Shown: positions 1-5,641 of the stretch, one piece after another
How positions within the stretch are numbered: position 1 is the stretch's first letter
Layout of the letters: each line of letters begins with the position of its first letter
Assembly (NCBI GenBank): GCA_946885605.1
Contig: CAMPGR010000158.1
Span: 1-7,632, forward strand
Origin: an uncultured Pseudomonadota bacterium
Lineage (GTDB): Bacteria; Pseudomonadota; Gammaproteobacteria; Burkholderiales; SG8-41
Direction of reading: 5' to 3'
Length of the DNA: 7,632 nt
Position numbers and translations under genes: made by a program
Notes under the pieces: model-generated
The model's input: the letters and a program-made list of their open reading frames with translations, nothing else
Databases searched by the model: none
What the model was told of the DNA's origin: nothing

Positions 1-29
1 AAGGTTGGGATGGGGGTGGGGGTCAGCGA
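1..29. other. G-rich left-edge intergenic segment
   Basis: This short stretch follows the stop codon of the last minus-strand gene. Its plus strand has G runs of 2, 3, 5 and 5 within positions 3-22; the minus strand reads as C runs split by single A or T bases. The C-run pattern resembles the C-rich half of the hairpin repeat at 4541-4576, so this could be one arm of a similar dispersed element or terminator cut by the window edge. No second arm is visible, so this is only a suggestion. A two-tier G-quadruplex is also possible. Confidence 0.3.
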
Positions 30-527
30 TTACAGCATACGCGGCTTGTCGGGCAATTCGTCCGGATTCACGGCGCGCGCCGGGAAATGCCGGGTGAGCA
101 GCGCCGTCACGCGCTCGATGCCAGTCAGCAGGCCGTGCTCGTAACGGCCGACCTGGAACGCTTCTTCCATGCGCTGGCACACCATGTCCCACTCCGATTG
201 CGGGACGCGCGCGCTCATCCCGCGATCGGCGACGATCTCGATGTCGCGATCGATGTGCTGTACGTAGATCAGCACGCCGGTGTTCTCTTCGGTGTCCCAC
301 ACGCGCATTTCGGAAAAGACCTGAAGCGCGCGCTCGCGCGGGGTGAGCCCTTTGATGAGCGGCAGCAGATCGAGGCTGCCGTCGACGACGAAGCACAATT
401 CGCCGCGGTGAGAGGCTTCGGAGGCGGCAATCGCGGCTTCGACCCGCGCAAGCACGGACGGCGGGAATGCGCGCCGCACCACCCACTGCGGGGCGATGAG
501 ATGCCTGAAGATGCGCGCGAGATCCAT
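30..527 (-). CDS. TPM-domain protein without signal peptide
   Basis: A 165-residue protein of the TPM (DUF477) family. The TPM fold covers about residues 22-146: the strand at RGELCFVV (41-48), the core TGVLIYVQHIDRDIEIVADRG (83-103, split by the central strand pair), and a C-terminal helix ending GIERVTALL (136-144). Unlike the upstream paralogue it has no signal peptide, no clear membrane helix and no Gly-rich tail, so it is probably cytosolic or peripheral. It starts at ATG 527, only 3 bases after the upstream TPM gene ends, with a good AGGTGG Shine-Dalgarno at 534-539 that overlaps that gene's stop region. It is the last visible gene of a lemA-TPM-TPM block. TPM proteins have been linked to photosystem II repair in plants and to envelope functions in bacteria, but the biochemical role here is unknown. 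Confidence 0.9.
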   Translation of the reverse strand: MDLARIFRHLIAPQWVVRRAFPPSVLARVEAAIAASEASHRGELCFVVDGSLDLLPLIKGLTPRERALQVFSEMRVWDTEENTGVLIYVQHIDRDIEIVADRGMSARVPQSEWDMVCQRMEEAFQVGRYEHGLLTGIERVTALLTRHFPARAVNPDELPDKPRML

Positions 528-530
528 CGC

Positions 531-1406
531 TCACCACCTGCCCGACGCGCCGCCGCCGCCAAAGCCGCCGCCACCGCCACTGAATCCACCGCCGCCGAAC
601 CCGCCGCCACCGGACCAGCCGCCGCCAGGGTACCAGCCACCGTGACGTCCGCGATAACCCGGCCCGGCCATACCGCCGAAGAGGCTCAGCACGAAGAGCA
701 CGACCGCGATGATGGCCGCCGCGACGAAGCTGCCGACCACCACCCACGCGATCAATCCCGCGATGGCGCCGATGACGCCCGACCCGGCGACCCGCCCGAG
801 CACGGCGCGCAGCACGCCGCCGACCACGAAGACGAGGAAGAAGCCGATGATGAGGAGAGTTTCCCAGCCGGAGCCGCCGGTCTCGCGCTGCTTCTTTGGC
901 GGCGGCAACGGCTCGCCTTCGATGACGCGCATGATGCGCTCGACCCCCGCCATGATGCCGCCGGCGATATCGCCCTGCTTGAATCGCGGGATGATGTACT
1001 CCTCGATGATGCGGTTGGCGATCGCGTCGGGCAGCACCCCCTCGAGTCCATAGCCGACTTCGATGCGCACCGCACGGTCTTTCAGCGCGACGAGAAGAAG
1101 CACGCCGTCGTCGATGCCTTTACGGCCGAGCTTCCACTGCTCGGCGACGCGAATGGCATACTGCTCGATCGTTTCGGGTTGAGTCGTCGGAACGATAAGC
1201 ACGGCGATCTGGCTGCCCTTCCTCGCCTCGAAAGCCGCGAGACGTTCTTCGAGGGCGGCGCGCTGCTCGGGAGTGAGCGTACCGGTCAGATCGGTGACGC
1301 GCGCCTTCAACGACGGCACCGGAACTTCCGCGTGCAGCGACCAGGCGATGCCCCACAGAAAAAGAACGGTCAGCGCGGCCAGCAGCCGCCGTACCCGCTT
1401 TTCCAC
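531..1406 (-). CDS. Secreted membrane-anchored TPM-domain protein, Gly-rich tail (YgcG-like)
   Basis: A 291-residue protein of the YgcG/TPM type. Residues 1-26 are a signal peptide: basic EKRVRR, a hydrophobic core, and a likely cleavage after SLHA. The TPM domain spans about 33-162, with the typical VTDLTGTLTPEQ opening (37-48), SQIAVLIVPTTQPETIEQYA (65-84), and IEVGYGLEGVLPDA (115-128). A Pro/Lys linker leads to two hydrophobic blocks (about 182-203 and 209-243) that should be membrane helices, then a tail from about 249 made mostly of Gly with Phe, Tyr, Trp and Ser. The domain would therefore lie outside the inner membrane. The start is GTG at 1406, 6 bases after the lemA stop, with little Shine-Dalgarno signal, which suggests coupling to lemA translation. 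LemA-TPM pairs are common in bacteria; their function is not settled. Confidence 0.92.
   Translation of the reverse strand: MEKRVRRLLAALTVLFLWGIAWSLHAEVPVPSLKARVTDLTGTLTPEQRAALEERLAAFEARKGSQIAVLIVPTTQPETIEQYAIRVAEQWKLGRKGIDDGVLLLVALKDRAVRIEVGYGLEGVLPDAIANRIIEEYIIPRFKQGDIAGGIMAGVERIMRVIEGEPLPPPKKQRETGGSGWETLLIIGFFLVFVVGGVLRAVLGRVAGSGVIGAIAGLIAWVVVGSFVAAAIIAVVLFVLSLFGGMAGPGYRGRHGGWYPGGGWSGGGGFGGGGFSGGGGGFGGGGASGRW
534..539 (-). promoter_or_regulatory. Ribosome binding site of the second TPM gene
   Basis: AGGTGG on the minus strand, 6 bases before ATG 527. It lies in the last codons of the preceding TPM gene, next to its TGA stop, so the two genes are probably translationally coupled. It supports ATG 527 as the start. 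Confidence 0.6.
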
Positions 1407-1412
1407 GATGGC

Positions 1413-2024
1413 CTATTTCTGCGCGGGGGCCGGTTTGCCGAAGTCCACCTTAGGCGGCTTCGAGATGGCCAGCTCGTCCTCCACCGTGAACTGCTGCCTC
1501 GGCTCGAAGCCGAACAGCATGGCAGTGATGTTCGTCGGGAACGAGCGCACGAGTGTGTTGTATTCCTGCACCGCCTTGATGTAGCGCATGCGCGCCACCG
1601 CGATCCGGTTCTCGGTGCCTTCGAGCTGCGCCTGGAGATCGCGGAAGTTGGCGTCGGACTTGAGCTCCGGATAGCGCTCCACGACGACCATCAACCGTGA
1701 CAGCGCGGACGAAAGCTCCGCCTGCGCCTGCTGGAACTGGGCGAAAGCCTTCGGGTCGTTGATCAGGTCGGGCGTCGCCTGAATCGAGGTTGCTCTCGCC
1801 CGCGCTTCGGTGACGCTCAAGAGCACCTGCTGCTCCTGCGCGGCGAACGCTTTTACCGTTTCCACGAGGTTCGGCACGAGATCGGCGCGCCTCTGATACT
1901 GGTTCAGCACTTCCGCCCACGCCGCCTTGACCTGCTCGTCGGCGGCTTGCAACCTGTTGTAGCCGCAGCCCGAAAGGAGCAGCGTAGCAGCCAATGCGAC
2001 CAGTGCAGCAATGCGCTTTCCCAT
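1413..2024 (-). CDS. lemA: LemA family lipoprotein
   Basis: A 203-residue LemA family protein. The frame is open upstream to 2168, but ATG 2024 is chosen because it has a GGGAG Shine-Dalgarno at the right distance and begins a lipoprotein signal: MGKR, a hydrophobic stretch, then lipobox LSGC with the lipidated Cys at residue 20. The mature protein is mostly long helices with family hallmarks: WAEVLNQYQRRADLVPNLVE (36-55), the YPELKSDANFRDLQAQLEGT run (118-137), ENRIAVARMRYIKAVQEYN (138-156) and FPTNITAMLFGFEPRQQF (162-179). LemA proteins are membrane-linked helical bundles of unclear role and are often encoded next to TPM proteins, as here. The glycosylase gene ends 47 bases upstream, and no convincing separate promoter or terminator is visible in that gap. 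Confidence 0.95.
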   Translation of the reverse strand: MGKRIAALVALAATLLLSGCGYNRLQAADEQVKAAWAEVLNQYQRRADLVPNLVETVKAFAAQEQQVLLSVTEARARATSIQATPDLINDPKAFAQFQQAQAELSSALSRLMVVVERYPELKSDANFRDLQAQLEGTENRIAVARMRYIKAVQEYNTLVRSFPTNITAMLFGFEPRQQFTVEDELAISKPPKVDFGKPAPAQK

Positions 2025-2030
2025 TGTGAA

Positions 2031-2035
2031 CTCCC
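2031..2035 (-). promoter_or_regulatory. lemA ribosome binding site
   Basis: GGGAG on the minus strand, 6 bases before ATG 2024. It fixes the lemA start and argues against the longer reading that begins at 2168, which would overlap the end of the glycosylase gene and bury the lipoprotein signal. Confidence 0.65.
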
Positions 2036-2071
2036 GGTTCAATGTTGCAAGCGTTGCGTCGAAGACTACCG

Positions 2072-2875
2072 CTACGTTGAGGCGCTGGCGCGGTTTTGCA
2101 AGTCCTTCATGGTGGCGACCGCAAAACGCAGATCGGCCCACGCCTTCGCCTTGTCGGTGAGATTGCACAGGAGATACGCCGGATGATAGGTGACGATGAG
2201 CGGCGTGCTGCGATACTCGTGTACTTTGCCACGGAGGCTCGCGATGCTCGCTTCGCGCGCGAGCAGGTTGACGGCGGCAACCCGCCCGAGCGCCACGATG
2301 AGCTTGGGCCGTATCAGCTCGATCTGGCGGTGCAGATGCGGCTCGCAGGCGAGCGCTTCTTCAGGCGTGGGATTGCGGTTGCCGGGCGGGCGGCACTTCA
2401 CGACGTTGGCAATGTAGACGTTGCGCCCGCGCTTCAATTTGATCGCCGCGAGCATGTTGTCAAGGAGTTTTCCGGCCTGCCCGACGAAGGGCTCGCCTTG
2501 CGCGTCCTCTTCGGCGCCGGGGCCTTCGCCCACGAACAGCCAGTCGGCTTTCTCATCCCCTACGCCGAGTACCGTTTTCGTTCGCCTCTCATGCAGCGGG
2601 CATGCGACGCAGCTTGCCACGCAGGCCTTGAGCTCGGGCCAATCCATGTGCATGATGCGGGCGCGGCGATCACTCGCGACGGCAGGAGACGCCTCGGCAC
2701 GAGCGATTGGCTGTGTCGCTTCATGCCCTTTGGCTCGCGCGTGCGGCGCTGCGGTTTCCTTTATGGATTCCGAACCCGCGTGCTCCTGCTCTGGCGTATG
2801 CGCGGCGCCCCGCTCGCGGAGGCTCCATACCGGCCACAGCCCCATCTCCTTCAGCATATCATCGCGCCGGCTCAT
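2072..2875 (-). CDS. Family 4 uracil-DNA glycosylase (4Fe-4S)
   Basis: A 267-residue enzyme that excises uracil from DNA in base excision repair. The catalytic domain occupies about residues 78-262. Iron-sulphur ligands are visible: C89 and C92 (CxxC, with an extra C85), C161 and C177 (15 residues apart). Motif GEGPGAEEDAQGEPFVGQAG (116-135) is the family's uracil pocket loop, KCRPPGNRNPTPEE (160-173) is typical of family 4, and TYHPAYLL (229-236) carries the conserved His231. The start is ATG 2875, which overlaps the rimI stop as ATGA and begins MSRRDDMLKEMGLWPVW, an opening I recall from betaproteobacterial homologues; the frame stays open upstream to 3094, but that part lies inside rimI. 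Residues about 21-75 form an Ala/Glu/His-rich, probably disordered linker absent from the compact thermophilic enzymes. The name udg is often used, but family 4 is distinct from Ung. Confidence 0.93.
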   Translation of the reverse strand: MSRRDDMLKEMGLWPVWSLRERGAAHTPEQEHAGSESIKETAAPHARAKGHEATQPIARAEASPAVASDRRARIMHMDWPELKACVASCVACPLHERRTKTVLGVGDEKADWLFVGEGPGAEEDAQGEPFVGQAGKLLDNMLAAIKLKRGRNVYIANVVKCRPPGNRNPTPEEALACEPHLHRQIELIRPKLIVALGRVAAVNLLAREASIASLRGKVHEYRSTPLIVTYHPAYLLCNLTDKAKAWADLRFAVATMKDLQNRASAST

Positions 2876-3336
2876 CTCAGCACAAGCTCCAGGACAAGCG
2901 CATCCTCGCGGCCATTCTGCGCCGGATAGTAGCCGCGGCGCGTGCCGATCTCGCTGAATCCCGCCCGGCGGTAGAGCGCGCGTGCGGCGGTGTTCGAGGG
3001 ACGCACCTCCAGAAACACGCGCGCCGCGGCGTAGTCCCTGATGAGCTTCAGCATGAAGCGCAGGAGCTCGGCGCCGAGACTGCGCCCCTGCCACTCCGCC
3101 GCGATGCTCAGGTTGAGCAGATGCGCTTCACCGGCGCCGATGGCGGCGACGCTGTAACCCACCACCGTGCCGCTCACGTTGGCGATCCAGCAATGATGAC
3201 CGGCGGTCATCGAATCCATGAAGTTGCCGCGCGTCCACGGGTGGGTGTACACGCGGCTCTCGATCGCCATGACGTCGTCGAGGTCACGCGCCGCCATGCG
3301 GCGATAGAGCGGAAGTATGTCGAGCTGGGCACTCAT
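2872..3336 (-). CDS. rimI: Ribosomal protein S18-alanine N-acetyltransferase RimI
   Basis: A 154-residue GNAT-fold enzyme, close to the usual RimI length, that acetylates the N-terminal alanine of ribosomal protein S18. Visible motifs are the N-terminal ESRVYTHPWTRGNF segment (26-39), the acetyl-CoA strand and loop HLLNLSIAAEWQGRSLGAEL (72-91), and the FLEVRPSNTAARALYRRAGF block (108-127). That block holds Glu110 and Tyr122, matching the catalytic Glu and Tyr known in RimI. The pyrophosphate loop reads QGRSLGA, with Ser where Gly is more common. Both ends overlap their neighbours by 4 bases (ATGA): the tsaB stop overlaps this start, and this stop overlaps the glycosylase start. The tsaB-rimI neighbourhood is well known and supports RimI over a generic GNAT. 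Confidence 0.94.
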   Translation of the reverse strand: MSAQLDILPLYRRMAARDLDDVMAIESRVYTHPWTRGNFMDSMTAGHHCWIANVSGTVVGYSVAAIGAGEAHLLNLSIAAEWQGRSLGAELLRFMLKLIRDYAAARVFLEVRPSNTAARALYRRAGFSEIGTRRGYYPAQNGREDALVLELVLR

Positions 3337-4004
3337 CGTTCGTGCGTCTTCAGTGCGACCTTGTCCCGTACATAGAGCGGCACCGCGCCTGCCGCGTCCC
3401 GTCCCTCACCGCGTTCCAGGCGCGAAACAGCGAGACGCGCGATCTCGTGTGCGCGCGCATGAACCGTCACATCGACCTTCGCCACGCGGCCTTCGAATCG
3501 CGGCATGAGCGTGTCGCGGTACACTGCGAATCCATTGCCGCAACCGAGCCACTCACCGTCCGGCGGAAGCGGTGCGGCGGATGGCGGATATACGCCGGGA
3601 GCCTGCACGGTGTTCCAGCCCCCGGCACTTCGCTCGTAGGCGGCATGGTAGATCTCGTGCATCCGCGCATCGATACAACAGACGACCCGCTGCGCCCCGG
3701 CAAATTCGGCCATCGCCATCAAGGTCCCCACGCCCACCACCGGCATCCCGGCCGCAAACGCAAGCCCCTGGGTCACGCCGCACGCGATGCGAAGCCCGGT
3801 GAATGCGCCCGGACCTTCGCCGAAAGCGAGCGCGTCGAGCGCCGCGATCTCGAGCCCGTGGCGCGCGAGCAGTTCGGAGACCATCGCGAGCAGGCGCTCT
3901 GAATGGGATTGCCCGACATGCTGCTCGATCCCGTCGAGCTCGCCATCGCGCCATAACGCGACCGAGCAAAAATCCGTGGAGGTTTCGAGCGCAAGGATTT
4001 TCAA
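3333..4004 (-). CDS. tsaB: tRNA N6-threonylcarbamoyladenosine biosynthesis protein TsaB
   Basis: A 223-residue protein of the ASKHA fold, slightly shorter than E. coli TsaB (231). TsaB partners TsaD (with TsaE) to move the threonylcarbamoyl group onto A37 of tRNAs that read ANN codons. Diagnostic segments are KILALETSTDFCSVAL (2-17), QSHSERLLAMVSELL (32-46), GEGPGAFTGLRIACGVTQGL (62-81), CCIDARMHEIYHAAY (109-123) and PLYVRDKVALK (209-219). The start is taken as TTG at 4004 because the family begins at exactly this point; the frame stays open upstream to 4145, but that stretch is promoter-like and has no family similarity. No clear Shine-Dalgarno precedes the TTG. It is the first gene of the minus-strand operon, and a TAAAAT box lies 51-56 bases upstream. 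Confidence 0.95.
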   Translation of the reverse strand: MKILALETSTDFCSVALWRDGELDGIEQHVGQSHSERLLAMVSELLARHGLEIAALDALAFGEGPGAFTGLRIACGVTQGLAFAAGMPVVGVGTLMAMAEFAGAQRVVCCIDARMHEIYHAAYERSAGGWNTVQAPGVYPPSAAPLPPDGEWLGCGNGFAVYRDTLMPRFEGRVAKVDVTVHARAHEIARLAVSRLERGEGRDAAGAVPLYVRDKVALKTHER

Positions 4005-4054
4005 GAGATAAGGGGCGCGAGCCGCAGCATGTGGACCGGATCGGCCGGACGGAC

Positions 4055-4060
4055 ATTTTA
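4055..4060 (-). promoter_or_regulatory. Putative -10 box for the tsaB operon
   Basis: TAAAAT on the minus strand (5 of 6 matches to the sigma70 -10 consensus), in an otherwise very GC-rich stretch. It would give a transcript start near 4048 and a leader of about 44 bases before TTG 4004. No good -35 box is seen at 16-18 bases spacing. Confidence 0.45.
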
Positions 4061-4090
4061 GCGCAGCGCCGGTGCCGCGGGCGCGACCCG

Positions 4091-4111
4091 GGCGTCCCTT
4101 TCTGGGACGCC
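4091..4111. repeat. Perfect 8-bp inverted repeat in the divergent control region
   Basis: Arms GGCGTCCC (4091-4098) and GGGACGCC (4104-4111) are exact reverse complements around a 5-base centre, TTTCT. Neither strand has a T run after it, so it is unlikely to be an intrinsic terminator. It lies about midway between the minus-strand -10 (4055-4060) and the plus-strand -10 (4151-4156), which suits a shared protein-binding site. The role is inferred from position only. Confidence 0.5.
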
Positions 4112-4147
4112 TCTGTGCCATGGTTTGCAGCGCGGGCGCAGCCACGC

Positions 4148-4156
4148 TGCTACAAT
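4148..4156 (+). promoter_or_regulatory. Putative extended -10 promoter for the small membrane protein
   Basis: TGCTACAAT: a TACAAT hexamer (5 of 6) preceded by TGN, the extended -10 pattern that can work without a strong -35. A TTGCAG at 4125-4130 is too far (20 bases) to be a normal -35. A transcript start near 4163 would leave only about 7 bases before ATG 4170, or about 50 before the alternative TTG 4212. Confidence 0.45.
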
Positions 4157-4169
4157 GCGCAGCAGTTCA

Positions 4170-4532
4170 ATGCCCAAGGATCGCTCCGCGCAGGCATATG
4201 CGAGGCACTGTTTGAAGCAGTTCTACGCCTTCCTGGAATCGTTCGTCATCGTCGCGCTGGTGATCGCCGGGCTGGCGGGTCTTTTTCACAGCGCGCTGCG
4301 CGCGGGCGGCTGGTTGGATGCCGCATGGGAGTACCTGGCGCCCATCATCTTCACGAACGTCACGACGTCCCTCATCGTAGCGAGCATTGCCGTCTTCGCA
4401 TTCGTCTGGTGGCATGATCGGCATGTGGTCAAGGGCTCTTACAACAAGCGCATCCCCGCCGTAGTCATGTTCGTGCTCATGGCTGCCGGCGCGTTCTACA
4501 TCGGCCGCTACGCGATCTTCGGCACCCTTTAA
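4170..4532 (+). CDS. Small three-helix membrane protein, function unknown
   Basis: I do not recognise this family. From ATG 4170 it has 120 residues, with three hydrophobic segments at about 19-40, 57-81 and 96-113. A charged loop, WHDRHVVKGSYNKR (81-94), lies between the second and third, and the tail is short. The positive-inside rule puts this loop in the cytoplasm. The start is uncertain. ATG 4170 has no clear Shine-Dalgarno and sits almost at the predicted transcript start. A TTG at 4212 (106 residues, beginning KQFYAFLESF after the start) has GAGG at 4202-4205, 6 bases before it, and may be the true start. The frame also runs back to 4125, but this crosses the promoter. The gene stands alone, divergent from tsaB and convergent with the dehydrogenase gene. 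Codon use fits the neighbours and the hydrophobic pattern is coherent, so it is very probably real. Confidence 0.75.
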   Translation: MPKDRSAQAYARHCLKQFYAFLESFVIVALVIAGLAGLFHSALRAGGWLDAAWEYLAPIIFTNVTTSLIVASIAVFAFVWWHDRHVVKGSYNKRIPAVVMFVLMAAGAFYIGRYAIFGTL

Positions 4533-4540
4533 CGAGCCCT

Positions 4541-4576
4541 CACCCCCGCCCCTCTCCCGCGCTGCGGGCGAGGGGC
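4541..4576. repeat. GC-rich hairpin repeat between convergent genes (possible terminator)
   Basis: A C-rich lead at 4541-4547 is followed by a 13-bp stem, 4548-4560 pairing with 4564-4576, with one mismatch (T4555/C4569) and a GCT loop. The arms are GCCCCTCTCCCGC and GCGGGCGAGGGGC. It starts 16 bases after the stop of the membrane protein gene and 40 bases past the 3' end of the minus-strand dehydrogenase gene, so it could stop or stabilise transcripts from both sides. The CACCCCC-plus-hairpin layout resembles REP-like elements scattered in many GC-rich proteobacteria; copy number cannot be judged from one window. There is no U tract. Confidence 0.6.
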
Positions 4577-4616
4577 GATTCGTGGTGCAGGCGCCTACCA
4601 GCCATTTGCACCAGGA

Positions 4617-5633
4617 TCAACAACCCGCCGATCTTGCTGCGAGCGCCTCGAGCTCGCGATACAGCGCGTCCTCCAACGCGATTCCTTCGCGCAGCGCTTT
4701 GGCGCGCGCGTCGTCGCGACGCACGCCAGGCAAACGAACGGACTCCTCCGCGAGCATCGCGGCGACCAGCGCCTCCATGCGCTCGGCATAGACTGCGCTG
4801 CCCGCGAGCGTCGCGGGGTCGAAAGCGAGAAACAGCTGCCCGATACGCATCGGCGCACCCGAGGCGAGATGCAGCGATTCCATCTCGCTCGAAAGCGCCG
4901 CGCCGGTCAACGCGCAGCAGAGGATCTCGACCGCCAGCGCGAGCATCGTGCCCTTGAGTCCACCCACGGCGTAGAGACTCCCGCCGTGAAGGATTTTCTG
5001 CGGATCGGTGGTCGGCCTGCCCTCGGCATCCATGCCCCAACCTTCGGGAATGGGCTTTCCCGCATTTGCGAGCAGCATGATCTGGCCGCGGGTGACCTGC
5101 GTGAGGGACAGGTCGATCACGAGCGGAGGCGCGGCGCGGCGCGGGAAAATCGCCGCGACCGGGTTCGTTCCGAGCACCGGGCGCTTTCCGCCCCACGGAA
5201 TGATGGCGGCCGGCGCATTGCTGAACGCGATACCCGCCATACCCGCCGCGGCGAGCGGCTCCAGCAGGATGCCGAGCGCACCGCAATGGTGGCTGTTCGT
5301 CACCGCGGCCGCTCCGACACCGCACGCCTTCGCCCGGCGCTCGACCTCTTCGACGGCGCGCACACAAGCTTCGAATGCGAGACCGTTACCGGCATCGATG
5401 AGGCAGGTTGCGGCATGCTCACGCGCAATGACGGGCGTGGCAGTGCCCTTCACGCGCCCCGATCGGAGATGCGCGCAGTAAGTCGGCACACGTGCGACGC
5501 CGTGCGTCCCCAGCCCCTGCTGGTCCGCCTCGACGAGGCAACGCGCGGCGGTCTCGGCCATCGACGCCGAGGCGCCGGCGGAGCGCAGCGCGGAAGCAGC
5601 GAGCTGTTGCAGCTTTGCGGCCGTGACTTGCAT
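4617..5633 (-). CDS. Ldh2 family NAD(P)-dependent oxidoreductase (malate/L-lactate dehydrogenase type)
   Basis: A 338-residue enzyme of the malate/L-lactate/ureidoglycolate dehydrogenase family (Ldh2/DpkA type), a fold unlike classical MDH and LDH. Characterised members act on 2-keto acids or cyclic imines: malate, sulfolactate, ureidoglycolate, 2,3-diketogulonate and piperideine-2-carboxylate. Seen here: an N-terminal helical part with GTHGVARVPTY (42-52), where His44 matches the conserved His; the dinucleotide region NSHHCGALGILLEPLAAAGM (113-132); SNAPAAIIPWGGKRPVLGTN (138-157) with the following Pro158; DLSLTQVTRGQI (174-185); and GGLKGTMLAL (224-233). NSHHCGALG and GGLKG differ from the more usual NSxHFGxAG and GGYKG, so the substrate may differ. 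ATG 5633 lies 8 bases after the CoA-transferase stop with no Shine-Dalgarno, suggesting coupled translation. The exact substrate cannot be read from sequence. Confidence 0.88.
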   Translation of the reverse strand: MQVTAAKLQQLAASALRSAGASASMAETAARCLVEADQQGLGTHGVARVPTYCAHLRSGRVKGTATPVIAREHAATCLIDAGNGLAFEACVRAVEEVERRAKACGVGAAAVTNSHHCGALGILLEPLAAAGMAGIAFSNAPAAIIPWGGKRPVLGTNPVAAIFPRRAAPPLVIDLSLTQVTRGQIMLLANAGKPIPEGWGMDAEGRPTTDPQKILHGGSLYAVGGLKGTMLALAVEILCCALTGAALSSEMESLHLASGAPMRIGQLFLAFDPATLAGSAVYAERMEALVAAMLAEESVRLPGVRRDDARAKALREGIALEDALYRELEALAARSAGC

Positions 5634-5641
5634 GGAAACGG

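Noticed and set aside
87..1700. A 537-residue open frame on the plus strand, antisense to three genes
   Set aside because: It is rich in Arg, Asp, His and Ala with no domain logic, and it lies opposite clearly conserved TPM and LemA genes. Long antisense frames are common at this GC content.
2025..2071. Terminator or promoter between the glycosylase gene and lemA
   Set aside because: Only a 4-bp stem (GCAA/TTGC) and no T run were found, with no -10 box of comparable quality to those elsewhere in the window, so neither is annotated.
2025..2168. Upstream extension of lemA
   Set aside because: It would overlap the end of the glycosylase gene and place 48 unrelated residues before a perfect lipoprotein signal that has its own ribosome binding site.
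4005..4145. N-terminal extension of TsaB
   Set aside because: Family similarity begins at codon 4004. The extension is Arg/Pro/Ala-rich and crosses the TAAAAT box and the inverted repeat.
4540..5367. A 275-residue minus-strand frame overlapping the dehydrogenase
   Set aside because: It is an Arg/Gly-rich shadow in another frame of the same strand, running through the hairpin repeat; the dehydrogenase frame carries all family motifs.
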